Assembly: GCA_003258405.1 (NCBI GenBank)
Contig: QKPN01000014.1
Coordinates: 21,964-85,963, forward strand
Direction: 5' to 3'
Length of the DNA: 64,000 nucleotides
From: Rhodobacteraceae bacterium DSL-40
GTDB lineage: Bacteria > Pseudomonadota > Alphaproteobacteria > Rhodobacterales > Rhodobacteraceae
Shown here: one piece after another, positions 30,514-39,534 of the stretch
Position numbering within the stretch: the first letter of the stretch is position 1
Layout of the letters: each line of letters opens with the position of its first letter
Position numbers and translations under genes: made by a program
The notes under the pieces: model-generated
The model's database searches: none
What the model was told of the DNA's origin: nothing
The model's input: only the letters and a program-made list of their open reading frames with translations

Positions 30514-30954
30514 TCAATCGTGACCGCCGTGCTGCGCCCCGTTGGTGTCATCTTCGAGCCCGAAATCCGGCATGCCCTCGGTGGTGCCGGGCTGCATCGG
30601 TGCCGGTTCGTGCATCATGCCGGGCATCATGTTCCGGTCGAGGTGATACATCACCCAGAGCGAGCCGGTGAGCGCGATGAGGACGAGAATGAGGGTGAAG
30701 ATGAGCGCCATGACCGACCATCCGCCCTCCGCCTTCGTGTCCATGTGCAGGAAGTAGACCATGTGGACGAAGATCTGGACGACGGCGAAGCCGATGACGA
30801 GCACGGCGGTCAGCGCCGCGCTGTCGAAGGGGCGGCCCATCACCAGCCAGAACGGGATCGCCGTCAGGATGACGGAAAGCACGAAGCCAGTGATGTAGCC
30901 GCTCAGGGTCGAATGGCTGGGGGCGGTATCGTGATGATGTCCGTGGGCGCTCAT
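30514..30954 (-). CDS. cyoD: Cytochrome o-type quinol oxidase subunit IV with His/Met-rich tail
   Basis: A 146-residue CyoD with three membrane helices (about residues 20-40, 47-69 and 79-101) and the family motif VHMVYFLHMD. It supports assembly of the oxidase. It is longer than the roughly 110 residues usual for CyoD because of a C-terminal tail (105-146) rich in metal-binding residues: M109, M110, M113, M114, H115, M120, M128, H142 and H145. The N-terminus also has H4 and H6-H8. In E. coli CyoD the C-terminus faces the periplasm. Its start overlaps the cyoC stop. Confidence 0.9.
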   Translation of the reverse strand: MSAHGHHHDTAPSHSTLSGYITGFVLSVILTAIPFWLVMGRPFDSAALTAVLVIGFAVVQIFVHMVYFLHMDTKAEGGWSVMALIFTLILVLIALTGSLWVMYHLDRNMMPGMMHEPAPMQPGTTEGMPDFGLEDDTNGAQHGGHD

Positions 30955-31586
30955 CGCATCACTCCCAGCAGGTAGACGAAGGTGAAGACGCCGATCCAGA
31001 CCACGTCGAGGAAATGCCAGAACATGCTGAGGCAGAGCAGCCGCCGGCGGTTGGCCTCGATCAGCCCGTGCTTGCGGAGCTGGACCACCATCACGGCGAT
31101 CCAGACGAGACCGGACGTCACGTGCAGCCCGTGGGTGCCGACGAGCGCGAAGAAGGAGGAGAGGAACGCGCTCCGTTGTGGCCCGGCGCCCTCGGCGATC
31201 AGCGAGCCGAACTCGTAGAGCTCGATGCAGACGAAGGCCGCGCCGAAGGCTGCGGTCACCATCAGCCATTTCTGCGTCCGCTGGTTGTCGTCGTCCTGCA
31301 TGGCGAGGATGGCGAAGCCGTAGGTGATCGAGGAGAAGAGCAGCATCGCCGTGTTGACCGCGACGAGCGGCAGCTCGAAGACATCCGCCGGGGTGGGGCC
31401 CGCGGCGTAGTTCGCCCCGAGCACCCCAAAGGTCGCGAACAGCATCGCGAAGATGAGACTGTCGCTCATCAGGTAGATCCAGAACCCGAGCAGGGTGCTG
31501 TGGCCGGGTGGATGGTCCGGGCCTTCCGCGACGTGAAAGACCCGGCGGTCGGTTTCAGTGCCGTGCATCAATGTCGTATCCGTCAT
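30951..31586 (-). CDS. cyoC: Cytochrome o-type quinol oxidase subunit III
   Basis: A 211-residue subunit with five predicted membrane helices. CyoC features are LGFWIYLMSDSLIFAMLFA, the segment GTHGLHVTSGLVWI and the C-terminal MFWHFLDVVWIGVFTFVYL. Subunit III stabilises the haem-copper oxidase and the proton uptake route. It starts 2 bp after the cyoB stop and overlaps cyoD by 4 bp. Confidence 0.94.
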   Translation of the reverse strand: MTDTTLMHGTETDRRVFHVAEGPDHPPGHSTLLGFWIYLMSDSLIFAMLFATFGVLGANYAAGPTPADVFELPLVAVNTAMLLFSSITYGFAILAMQDDDNQRTQKWLMVTAAFGAAFVCIELYEFGSLIAEGAGPQRSAFLSSFFALVGTHGLHVTSGLVWIAVMVVQLRKHGLIEANRRRLLCLSMFWHFLDVVWIGVFTFVYLLGVMR

Positions 31587-31588
31587 GT

Positions 31589-33583
31589 TCAGGCCCCGGC
31601 CCCCAGAAGTCGCGTCCGCTCGTTCTCGGAGGCGCTCACCTCGCCGGCCGGGATCGAGTAGTCCCGGTTGTAGTTGAAGGTGTGCCAGATGGTGACGCCG
31701 ATCATGCCCACGAAGGCGACGATCGCGAGCCACCAGATGTGCCAGACCATGGCGAAGCCCAGGGCGACGCTGAGGCCCGCGAGGTAGACGCCGGTGCCGG
31801 TGTTCTTCGGCATGTGGATCGGGATGAAGCCGTCCTCCGGCCGGACGTAGCCGTGCCGCTTCATGTCGGTCCAGGCATCGAGATCATGCACCACCGGCGT
31901 GAAGGCGAAGTTGTAGGCTGGCGGCGGCGAGGAGGTGGACCATTCGAGGGTCCGGCCGTCCCAGGGGTCGCCCGTGGTGTCGCGCAGCGCCTCGCGGTTG
32001 CGGATGCTGACGAAGAGCTGCATGAGGAAGGCGCCGATGCCGACCGCGATCATCGCCGCGCCGCAGGCCGCGATCACGAACCAGACCTGCAGGCTCGGAT
32101 CGTCGAAGACGCGAAGGCGCCGGGTGACGCCCATGAGGCCGAGCACGTAGAGCGGCATGAAGGCGACGTAGAAACCGCCGACCCAGAACCAGAACGAGAT
32201 CTTGCCCCAGAACGGATCGAGCCGGAAGCCGAAGGCCTTGGGGAACCAGAAGTTCATGCCGGCAAAGAGCCCGAAGAGCACGCCGCCGATGATGACGTTG
32301 TGGAAATGGGCGATCAGGAACAGGCTGTTGTGGAGCACGAAGTCGACCGGCGGCACCGCAAGCAGCACGCCCGTCATCCCGCCGATCACGAAGGTGATCA
32401 TGAAGGCGACCGTCCACATCATCGGCAGGTCGAAGCGGATCCGGCCGCGATACATCGTGAAGAGCCAGTTGAATATCTTCGCCCCGGTCGGAATCGAGAT
32501 GACCATCGTGGTGATCCCGAAGAACGAGTTCACGCTCGCGCCTGAGCCCATGGTGAAGAAGTGGTGCAGCCACACGAGGTAGGAGAGTATCGTGATGACC
32601 ACGGTGGCATAGACCATCGAGGTGTAGCCGAAGAGCCGCTTGCCCGAGAAGGTCGAGGTGACCTCGGAGAAGATCCCGAAGACCGGCAGGATAAGAATGT
32701 AGACCTCCGGATGCCCCCAGATCCAGATGAGGTTCACATACATCATCGAGTTGCCGCCGAAATCGTTCGTGAAGAAGTTCATTCCGACGTAGCGGTCAAG
32801 CATGAGCAGCGCGAGGACAGCGGTCAGCACGGGGAAGGCCGCGACGATGAGGATGTTGGTGCAGAGCGCCGTCCACGTGAAGATCGGCATCCGCATCAAG
32901 GTCATGCCCGGCGCGCGCATCTTCACGATGGTGCAGATCAGGTTGACGCCCGAGAGCAATGTCCCGATCCCCGCGATCTGCAGCCCCCATATGTAGTAAT
33001 CCACCCCGACATCCGGGCTGTAGGCGATGCCCGAGAGCGGCGGATACGCCAGCCAGCCGGTCTTGGCGAATTCCCCGATGAACAGCGACATCATGATGAT
33101 GACGGCACCGGACACGGTCATCCAGAAGCTGAAGTTGTTGAGGAACGGGAACGAGACGTCGCGCGCGCCGATCTGCAAGGGCATGATGTAGTTCATCATG
33201 CCCGTCACCATCGGCATGGCGACGAAGAAGATCATGATGACGCCGTGCGCGGTGAAGATCTGATCGTAGTGATGGGAGGGCAGGTAGCCGTCGGAGCCGT
33301 TGAAGGCGATCGCCTGCTGGAGCCGCATCATGATCGCGTCGGCGAAGCCCCGGAGCAACATGATGACGCCGAGCACCATGTACATGATGCCGATCTTCTT
33401 GTGATCGACGCTCGTGAACCATTCGCTCCAGAGATACCCCCAGAGCCTGTAGCGCGTTATGGCGAAGAGCACGGAGCTGCCAATGAGAGCGACGACAATG
33501 AATGTCACCACCAGAATCGGCTCATGATAGGGAATGGCAGACCAGGTCAGTTTGCCGAACAGGAAATGGGTCAGTGCATCCAT
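31589..33583 (-). CDS. cyoB: Cytochrome o-type quinol oxidase subunit I
   Basis: A 664-residue haem-copper oxidase catalytic subunit with about 15 helices. Recognisable sites are [14 protein letters not shown] (low-spin haem histidine), [14 protein letters not shown] (CuB histidine cross-linked to tyrosine), [10 protein letters not shown] (CuB histidines), the K-channel region [10 protein letters not shown], and [11 protein letters not shown] (the haem histidines). It reduces O2 to water while pumping protons. It starts 3 bp downstream of the cyoA stop. Confidence 0.97.
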   Translation of the reverse strand: MDALTHFLFGKLTWSAIPYHEPILVVTFIVVALIGSSVLFAITRYRLWGYLWSEWFTSVDHKKIGIMYMVLGVIMLLRGFADAIMMRLQQAIAFNGSDGYLPSHHYDQIFTAHGVIMIFFVAMPMVTGMMNYIMPLQIGARDVSFPFLNNFSFWMTVSGAVIIMMSLFIGEFAKTGWLAYPPLSGIAYSPDVGVDYYIWGLQIAGIGTLLSGVNLICTIVKMRAPGMTLMRMPIFTWTALCTNILIVAAFPVLTAVLALLMLDRYVGMNFFTNDFGGNSMMYVNLIWIWGHPEVYILILPVFGIFSEVTSTFSGKRLFGYTSMVYATVVITILSYLVWLHHFFTMGSGASVNSFFGITTMVISIPTGAKIFNWLFTMYRGRIRFDLPMMWTVAFMITFVIGGMTGVLLAVPPVDFVLHNSLFLIAHFHNVIIGGVLFGLFAGMNFWFPKAFGFRLDPFWGKISFWFWVGGFYVAFMPLYVLGLMGVTRRLRVFDDPSLQVWFVIAACGAAMIAVGIGAFLMQLFVSIRNREALRDTTGDPWDGRTLEWSTSSPPPAYNFAFTPVVHDLDAWTDMKRHGYVRPEDGFIPIHMPKNTGTGVYLAGLSVALGFAMVWHIWWLAIVAFVGMIGVTIWHTFNYNRDYSIPAGEVSASENERTRLLGAGA

Positions 33584-33586
33584 CGC

Positions 33587-34672
33587 TCAGTGTTCCTCTT
33601 CGGATCCGTGATCCATGGCGGCTTCGTTCGTGCCATGAGCGTCCATCGGTCCGCCGCGCCGCGTGGTCTTGTCGTATTCGAGTGCGTCGGGTGGGGCCCA
33701 GCTGTGGTGGCCCTCGCCGCCGTGCGCCTCTGCGGCCTGCGCGCTGCCGTGCGGTCCGTGAATGTCGCGCAGGCAGAGCTTGCCGGGCTCGACACACATG
33801 CTCACCACGTCGTCGAAGAGAGACGGGTCTGTCGCGCCGAAGTATCGGACAGGGGCGTTCTCGCTCGGCTTTTCAAGTTCGAGATAGGCTGCGCGATCAA
33901 GGGTTCCCTCGCCGCCGCGCACCTTCGCGATCCACTGGTCGAAGGCCTGGCTGTCGACGCCGTGGAACTCGAACTTCATGCCCGAGTAGCCTGCGCCGCT
34001 GTAGTTCGACGAGAAGCCGCCGAACTCGCCGGGCTCGTTGATGACGGCATGGAGCTTGGTCTCCATCCCCGGCATCGCGTAGATCTGGCCCGCCAGTGCC
34101 GGGATGAAGAAGGCGTTCATCACCGTCGAGGAGGTGAGCCGGAACCGGATCGGCCGGTCCACGGGCGCGGCGATCTCGTTGACCGTGGCAACGCCGTATT
34201 GCGGGTAGATGAATAGCCATTTCCAGTCGAGTGCGACTGCCTCGATCTCAAGCGGCTCGGTGCCGGCGGCGACGGGCGTGTCGCTGTCGATGCGCTCGAT
34301 CGGGCGGTAGGGATCGAGCAGATGCGTCCCCATCCAGGTGAGCGCGCCGAGCCAGATGATGATGAGGAGCGGTGCGCCCCAAATCACAAGCTCCAGTTGA
34401 GTTGAGTGGTCCCAATCGGGATCATAGCGCGCTTCGCGATTTGCCTGGCGGTACTTCCAGGCAAAGAAGACTGTCAGGAACAAGACCGGAATGATGACCA
34501 GAAGCATCAAGACGGTCGAAATGATCAGAAGATCTCGTTGCTGTGCTGCGATATCGCCGGATGGGGAAAGTACCACCCACTTACAACCAGCAACCGTCAG
34601 GAGAAGAACGAACGGCAATACATGCCGGCCTCGAAGTCGTCTCAAGAGATAGCCCACCTTGCCAGCGTCCAT
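33587..34672 (-). CDS. cyoA: Cytochrome o-type quinol oxidase subunit II with His-rich tail
   Basis: A 361-residue lipoprotein subunit II: lipobox LTVAGC with C30, two membrane helices, then the periplasmic cupredoxin fold. The CuA ligands of cytochrome c oxidases are absent (STVMNAFFIPALAGQ, NYSGAGYSGMKF), as expected for a quinol oxidase. From residue 304 an extra tail contains H305, H308, H317, H322, H323, H346, H355 and H361 plus M343 and M353, which standard CyoA lacks. First gene of cyoABCD-surf1. The divergent MFS gene starts 168 bp away and probably shares its regulatory region. Confidence 0.95.
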   Translation of the reverse strand: MDAGKVGYLLRRLRGRHVLPFVLLLTVAGCKWVVLSPSGDIAAQQRDLLIISTVLMLLVIIPVLFLTVFFAWKYRQANREARYDPDWDHSTQLELVIWGAPLLIIIWLGALTWMGTHLLDPYRPIERIDSDTPVAAGTEPLEIEAVALDWKWLFIYPQYGVATVNEIAAPVDRPIRFRLTSSTVMNAFFIPALAGQIYAMPGMETKLHAVINEPGEFGGFSSNYSGAGYSGMKFEFHGVDSQAFDQWIAKVRGGEGTLDRAAYLELEKPSENAPVRYFGATDPSLFDDVVSMCVEPGKLCLRDIHGPHGSAQAAEAHGGEGHHSWAPPDALEYDKTTRRGGPMDAHGTNEAAMDHGSEEEH

Positions 34673-34839
34673 TAGCTTGGCGCAATTTGACCTCTGTTTA
34701 GAGAGTAGAGGTCGCCTGCCTGCTATGACATATTGCCCCGACTCATTTTCCTATGCCTCATCGGCGATCGGTTCAACCCGCCTTGACGTGACCGGGGAAT
34801 GATCGTCAAAAGTTTGCTGCACCAATGGAAGGCTGTCAG

Positions 34840-36183
34840 ATGAACACTGATCCATCCGCCGCTGCACTGCCGTCGTCCGGCCATGGAGGCTCAATGGGCG
34901 ACGGAAGAGGGCACTCCGGCCAACACGGAATTGGCCCCGGGGAGACCGCAATCGGCGTGATCATCGGACGAACTTCCGAGTTCTTCGACTTCTTCGTCTT
35001 CGCGATTGCGTCGGTCCTCGTGTTCCCGCGCCACGTGTTTCCCTTTGTCGATCCCGTGACCGGGACGCTCTATTCCTTCGGGTTCTTCGCGATCGCGTTC
35101 CTCGCCCGGCCCTTCGGCACGGCGCTGTTCATGAAGATCGACCGGGCGCACGGGCGGGGCGTGAAACTCACCACGGCGCTCTTCACGCTCGGCACATCGA
35201 CGGCAGGGATGGCGTTCCTGCCGAGCTACGAAACGATTGGAATTGCTGCGCCAATTCTGCTCGCGCTCTTCCGTATCGGACAAGGGCTCGCGATGGGCGG
35301 GGTCTGGGACGGGCTCGCCTCGCTGCTCTCGGTCAACGTCGATCCGAAGCGCCGCGGCTGGTATGCGATGATCCCGCAGCTCGGCGCGCCGCTCGGTCTG
35401 GTCGTCGCGAGCGGACTCTTCGCCTACTTTTACGGCAACCTGACCCGGGCCGACTTCTACGACTGGGGCTGGCGCTATCCCTTCTTCGTGGCCATGGCGA
35501 TCAACGTGGTGGCGCTTTTCGCCCGGCTGCGCATCGTGGTGACGGAGGAGTATCAGAACCAGTTCGAGGCGCGTCACCTGCAGCCGACACCCATTTTCCA
35601 GACGATTCGGGAAGAGGGGATGACTATCGTTCTCGGGGCCTTCGTGCCGCTCGCAAGCTTCGCGCTCTTCCACATGGTCACGGTATTTCCGCTCTCCTGG
35701 GTCTTCCTCTACACCGAGGAATCGATCTCTCACTTCCTTGTGATCGAGATGATCGGGGCGCTGTTCGGCGTTGCGGCGATGGTTGTCGGCGGCTGGCTCT
35801 CCGATCGCCACGGCCGACAGTTGATGCTTGGGGCGACGGCGCTCGCCATCGCGATCTTCAGCGGATTCGCTCCGCTCCTGCTCAATGGCGGTGATATCGG
35901 CGAGCTCGCCTTCATGATCATCGGCTTCAGCATCCTCGGCCTCTGCTTCGGCCAGGCCTCGGGATCGGTCGCGTCGAACTTTGGGGTAAAGAACCGCTAC
36001 ACCGCCTCGGCGCTGACCTCGGACTTCGCCTGGCTGCTCGGCGCGGGATTCGCTCCGCTCGCGGCACTCTCGCTCGCCAGCGCCTTCGGGCTCGGCGCCT
36101 CGGGCGGATATCTGCTCTCGGGCGCGGTCTGCACTCTCATCGCGCTCTATGTAAGCTATCAGAAACGCGGCCGGCTCGACTGA
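34840..36183 (+). CDS. MFS transporter divergent from cyoABCD
   Basis: A 447-residue major facilitator protein with about 12 helices, resembling the metabolite:H+ symporter (MHS) group (IIGRTSEFFDFFVFAIAS, GQGLAMGGVWDGLAS, GGWLSDRHGRQ). The first ~32 residues are hydrophilic, Gly/His/Ser-rich (H15, M19, H25, H29) and should be cytoplasmic. The ATG at 34840 has GGAAGG eight bases upstream; an ATG at 34825 would add five residues. The substrate is unknown. Linkage to a copper-dependent oxidase raises a metal or quinone-related role, but a small organic acid is equally possible. Confidence 0.85.
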   Translation: MNTDPSAAALPSSGHGGSMGDGRGHSGQHGIGPGETAIGVIIGRTSEFFDFFVFAIASVLVFPRHVFPFVDPVTGTLYSFGFFAIAFLARPFGTALFMKIDRAHGRGVKLTTALFTLGTSTAGMAFLPSYETIGIAAPILLALFRIGQGLAMGGVWDGLASLLSVNVDPKRRGWYAMIPQLGAPLGLVVASGLFAYFYGNLTRADFYDWGWRYPFFVAMAINVVALFARLRIVVTEEYQNQFEARHLQPTPIFQTIREEGMTIVLGAFVPLASFALFHMVTVFPLSWVFLYTEESISHFLVIEMIGALFGVAAMVVGGWLSDRHGRQLMLGATALAIAIFSGFAPLLLNGGDIGELAFMIIGFSILGLCFGQASGSVASNFGVKNRYTASALTSDFAWLLGAGFAPLAALSLASAFGLGASGGYLLSGAVCTLIALYVSYQKRGRLD

Positions 36184-36191
36184 GCCGGCAC

Positions 36192-36228
36192 GCGCACCGG
36201 CAGGCCGATGGAGCGTCTGCCGGTGCGC
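36192..36228 (+). terminator. Stem-loop after the MFS gene
   Basis: GCGCACCGGCAG and CTGCCGGTGCGC form a 12-bp perfect stem with a 13-base loop, 9 bp after the stop. Confidence 0.6.
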
Positions 36229-36331
36229 CATCGCGGGTGCCCGCGAGTGCGGACCTTTTCCGGTGTACCGAAGCGGCAGCGGAGCGGGTTCTGTCGAGCC
36301 GGCCCGTGTTTTGCCTTTTGGCGGATATGCA

Positions 36332-36362
36332 AACGCCAGCATGCGGGGAGCATGCTGGCGTT
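36332..36362. terminator. Terminator of the fucose operon (bidirectional)
   Basis: AACGCCAGCATGC-gggga-GCATGCTGGCGTT is a 13-bp perfect stem with a 5-base loop, 33 bp beyond the stop of the minus-strand hydrolase gene and downstream of the convergent MFS gene. Confidence 0.8.
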
Positions 36363-36394
36363 GCGGTCTTCGAGCGCGCCTCCAGGCTCCGCCG

Positions 36395-37234
36395 TCAGGC
36401 GGGGATGCAGGTCTGGTGCTGGGTGCCGAGGCCCTCGATGCCGAGGGCCATCCGGTCGCCGGCTCTGAGATAGGCCGGCGGCTTCTGGCCCATGCCGACG
36501 CCCGGCGGCGTGCCGGTGGAGATGATGTCGCCAGGATGCAGGCTCATGAACTGCGAGAGATGGGAGATGAGCTGCGCGACGCCGAAATGCATGGTGGCGG
36601 TCGAACCGTCCTGATAGCGGGTGCCGTTGACCTCGAGCCACATCGAAAGGCGCTGCGGGTCGGCGATCTCGTCGGCGGTAACCAGCCATGGACCGATCGG
36701 GCCGAAGGTGTCGTGGCTCTTGCCCTTGACCCACTGACCTGAGCGATGAAGCTGGAAGTCGCGCTCGCTGAGATCGTTGACCACGCAATAGCCTGCGACA
36801 TGGGCGAGTGCATCAGCCTCGGAGACGTATTTCGCGGGCTTGCCGATCACCACGCCGAGCTCGACCTCCCAGTCGCTCTTCACCGAACCGCGGGGGATCT
36901 CGACATCGTCATCGGGGCCGCAGATTGCGGAAACCGCCTTGGAAAACAGCACCGGCTCCTCGGGGAGCGCCATGCCGCTTTCGGCGGCGTGGTCGGCATA
37001 GTTGAGGCCGATGCAGAGAAATTTGCCCACCCGGCCCACACAGGGGCCGATCCGCTGGCCACTGACCGCGGGCAGGCTCGAGAGGTCGGTGGCGCGGAGC
37101 CCATCGAGGCCCGCGGGCGTCAGCACCTCGCCGGCGATGTCGTCCACAAGGCCGGAGAGATCGCGAACCGTGCCGTCGGTATCGAGAATGCCGGGCTTTT
37201 CCTGGCCTTTCGGGCCATAGCGCAAGAGTTTCAT
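36395..37234 (-). CDS. FAH-family hydrolase, probable 2,4-diketo-3-deoxy-L-fuconate hydrolase
   Basis: A 279-residue fumarylacetoacetate hydrolase-fold enzyme. The family core is CIGLNYADHAAES, the metal-binding acidic residues in SDWEVELGVVIG, VVNDLSERDFQ, and the C-terminal STGTPPGVGMG. In non-phosphorylative L-fucose/L-rhamnose pathways this enzyme splits 2,4-diketo-3-deoxy-fuconate into pyruvate and L-lactate. Its place as last gene after a matching SDR dehydrogenase and dehydratase supports that reaction. Other FAH members act on acylpyruvates or ureidoglycolate, so the substrate rests on context. Confidence 0.8.
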   Translation of the reverse strand: MKLLRYGPKGQEKPGILDTDGTVRDLSGLVDDIAGEVLTPAGLDGLRATDLSSLPAVSGQRIGPCVGRVGKFLCIGLNYADHAAESGMALPEEPVLFSKAVSAICGPDDDVEIPRGSVKSDWEVELGVVIGKPAKYVSEADALAHVAGYCVVNDLSERDFQLHRSGQWVKGKSHDTFGPIGPWLVTADEIADPQRLSMWLEVNGTRYQDGSTATMHFGVAQLISHLSQFMSLHPGDIISTGTPPGVGMGQKPPAYLRAGDRMALGIEGLGTQHQTCIPA

Positions 37235-37244
37235 GCTGTTTCCT

Positions 37245-37973
37245 TCAAATCGCCCAGCCGCCGTCAATCACATGGGTCTGGCCGGTGACAAAGGCCGCCT
37301 CGTCCGAGGCGAGCCAGACCGCGAGGGCCGCGATCTCCGCGGCAGTGCCGATGCGACCCATCGGCTGGCGCGCGATGAACTCGGCAAGCGCCGTGTCGTA
37401 ATCCCCGGTGGCGCGCAGCCGGTCGTGCAGGGAGGGACTGTCCACCGTGCCGGGGCAGATCGCGTTGCAGCGGATGCCGCGGGTCACGAAATCGGCGGCG
37501 ACCGCTTTGGTGAGGCCGATCACGGCGGCCTTGGAGGCGGAGTAGGCGAAGCGGTTCGGCACGCCCTTGAGCGAGGAAGCGACGGAGGCCATGTTGATGA
37601 TCGCCCCGCCACCCGCGGCCAGCATCTCCGGCAGGGCGCTGCGGATCAGGCGATACATCGAGGTCACGTTCAGATCGAAGGTGAAGCTCCAGTCCTCGGG
37701 CGCGCAGTCGAGGATCGTGCCGGAATGGACGTAGCCTGCGCAGTTGAAGAGGATGTCGAGCGGGCCGAGGCGCCCGATGAGGGCGGACACCGCAGCGGAG
37801 TCGGTCACATCGAGATGCACGGTCTCCGCGCCGGCAAGGCTCTCAAGCGCCGGGGCGTTGATGTCGCAGGCGATGACCCGCGCGCCCTCGGCCATGAAGC
37901 GTTCGGCGGTTGCGCGTCCGATGCCCTGGCCCGCCGCAGTGACCAGGGCGGTCTTGTTTTCCAGTCGTCCCAC
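37245..37973 (-). CDS. SDR dehydrogenase, probable 2-keto-3-deoxy-L-fuconate dehydrogenase
   Basis: A 242-residue classical short-chain dehydrogenase: the NAD-binding AAGQGIG loop (residues 13-19), FNCAG (76-80), N102, and the catalytic Y144-X3-K148 in YSASK. The sequence is close in type to 2-keto-3-deoxy-L-fuconate 4-dehydrogenases and the related BDH2/DHRS6 group. It would make the 2,4-diketo compound cleaved by the hydrolase encoded 10 bp downstream. Other 3-hydroxyacid substrates cannot be excluded from sequence alone. Confidence 0.8.
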   Translation of the reverse strand: MGRLENKTALVTAAGQGIGRATAERFMAEGARVIACDINAPALESLAGAETVHLDVTDSAAVSALIGRLGPLDILFNCAGYVHSGTILDCAPEDWSFTFDLNVTSMYRLIRSALPEMLAAGGGAIINMASVASSLKGVPNRFAYSASKAAVIGLTKAVAADFVTRGIRCNAICPGTVDSPSLHDRLRATGDYDTALAEFIARQPMGRIGTAAEIAALAVWLASDEAAFVTGQTHVIDGGWAI

Positions 37974-37983
37974 GGGATCTCCC

Positions 37984-39534
37984 CTACATTACGGCGCCGA
38001 TCTGCCAGGGCACGAACTCGACCCCGCCAAACCCCTGCGCCTCGCTTTTCGTTTTTTCGCCCGATGCAACGCGCAGCATCAGCTCGAAGATCTCGCGGCC
38101 CTTTTCGGCGATCGGGACACCCTCGACGATGTCGCCGCAATTCACATCCATGTCTTCCTGCATGCGGGCATACATCTCGCTGTTGGAGGCGAGCTTGATG
38201 CAGGGCACGGGCTTGTAGCCCGAGACGCTGCCGCGGCCGGTGGTGAAGGCGATGAGGTTGGCGCCGGATGCCGTCTGGCCGGTGACCGAGCAGGGGTCGT
38301 AGCCGGGGCTGTCCATGAAGGCGAGGCCGGGGCTGTCGATGGGCTCGCCGTAGCGGTAGACGCCGGAAAGCGGCGCGGTGCCTGCCTTTGCGACAGCACC
38401 GAGGCTCTTTTCGAGGATCGTGGTCAGGCCGCCGCGCTTGTTGCCCGGCGAGGGATTGTTGTCCATCTCGCCGAAGTTCCGCGCCGTGTAGTCTTCCCAC
38501 CATTCGATCAGATCGACGAGCCGGCGCCCGGTGGGTTCGTCGACCGCGCGGCGTGTGAGCAGGTGCTCGGCGCCGTAGATCTCGGAGGTCTCGGAGAGCA
38601 TGGTGATGCCGCCCTGGCGCACGAGCAGGTCGGAGGCCACGCCGAGGGCGGGATTGGCGGTGAAGCCCGAGTAGCCGTCAGAGCCGCCGCACTGCATGCC
38701 GACCGAGAGGTGCCGGGCGGGTACGCTTTCGCGCCCGACCCGGTCGGCCTCGGCAGCAAGCTCGCGCAGGATCGCGACGCCTTTCTCAACCGTTGCCCTC
38801 GTGCCGCCGGTCTGCTGGATCGTCATGTAGCGGAAGCGGGCGCTGTCCTTCAGCGCCTTGCGGTCGATGAGATCGGGGATCTGCATCACCTCGCAGCCGA
38901 GGCCGACCATGAGGATCGCGCCAAAATTGGGGTTGTGGCCGTAGCCGGCGATGGTGCGGAAGAGCGTCTCGTAGCCATCGCCCTTGCCGGACATGCCGCA
39001 ACCCGTGCCGTGGACGATGGGCACAACACCATCGACATTGGGAAACGCGTCGAGCCAGCCCGCGCGCTCGGCGGCCTCGGCGATGAAGCGGGCGACCGAG
39101 CCTGCGCAGTTCACCGAGGTGAGGATGCCGATGAAGTTGCGGGTGCCGACCCGGCCGGAAGGGCGGACATAGCCGCGGAAGCGCGCTTCGGTCTCGGCAG
39201 GCGGCAGCGGGCGCAGGTCGGCGCCGAAGGCATAGTCCTGCCGGTGGGCGCCCATGCCGAGGTTCTGGACGTGGACATGCGCGCCGGGCTCGATCGTGGC
39301 AAGTGCAGTGCCGATGATCTGGCCGTATTTCCGGATGGTCTCGCCCGCCGCGATGGTGCGCGACGCGACCTTGTGCCCGGCCGGGATATCCTCGCACGCA
39401 GCCGGTCCGCCGGGTTCGAGCACGGTGCCCGCCATGATGGCGCGCGGTGCGATCAGCACGTTGTCGTCGGGATGCAGGCGGACGGTTGCGGGGGCGGCTC
39501 CTGTACGGGCCGCCGCGTCTGGCAGCGAGGTCAT
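37984..39534 (-). CDS. UxaA-family sugar-acid dehydratase (L-fuconate or altronate dehydratase)
   Basis: A 516-residue protein with an N-terminal SAF domain (about residues 20-95) and a C-terminal UxaA-type dehydratase domain (GYVRPSGRVGTRNFIG, HGTGCGMSG, VGLGCEVMQI, SVGMQCGGSDGYSG). In E. coli the family dehydrates D-altronate; in Campylobacter jejuni, as I recall, a UxaA-type pair belongs to the L-fucose cluster. Here the neighbours fit L-fuconate dehydration to 2-keto-3-deoxy-L-fuconate. The altronate alternative remains because a tagaturonate-reductase-like gene lies in the same locus. The start overlaps the alcohol dehydrogenase stop by 4 bp. Confidence 0.8.
   Translation of the reverse strand: MTSLPDAAARTGAAPATVRLHPDDNVLIAPRAIMAGTVLEPGGPAACEDIPAGHKVASRTIAAGETIRKYGQIIGTALATIEPGAHVHVQNLGMGAHRQDYAFGADLRPLPPAETEARFRGYVRPSGRVGTRNFIGILTSVNCAGSVARFIAEAAERAGWLDAFPNVDGVVPIVHGTGCGMSGKGDGYETLFRTIAGYGHNPNFGAILMVGLGCEVMQIPDLIDRKALKDSARFRYMTIQQTGGTRATVEKGVAILRELAAEADRVGRESVPARHLSVGMQCGGSDGYSGFTANPALGVASDLLVRQGGITMLSETSEIYGAEHLLTRRAVDEPTGRRLVDLIEWWEDYTARNFGEMDNNPSPGNKRGGLTTILEKSLGAVAKAGTAPLSGVYRYGEPIDSPGLAFMDSPGYDPCSVTGQTASGANLIAFTTGRGSVSGYKPVPCIKLASNSEMYARMQEDMDVNCGDIVEGVPIAEKGREIFELMLRVASGEKTKSEAQGFGGVEFVPWQIGAVM

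Noticed and set aside
32561..34216. A 551-codon frame antisense to cyoB/cyoA
   Set aside because: Asp/His/Glu-rich shadow of the hydrophobic cyo genes; no start signal.
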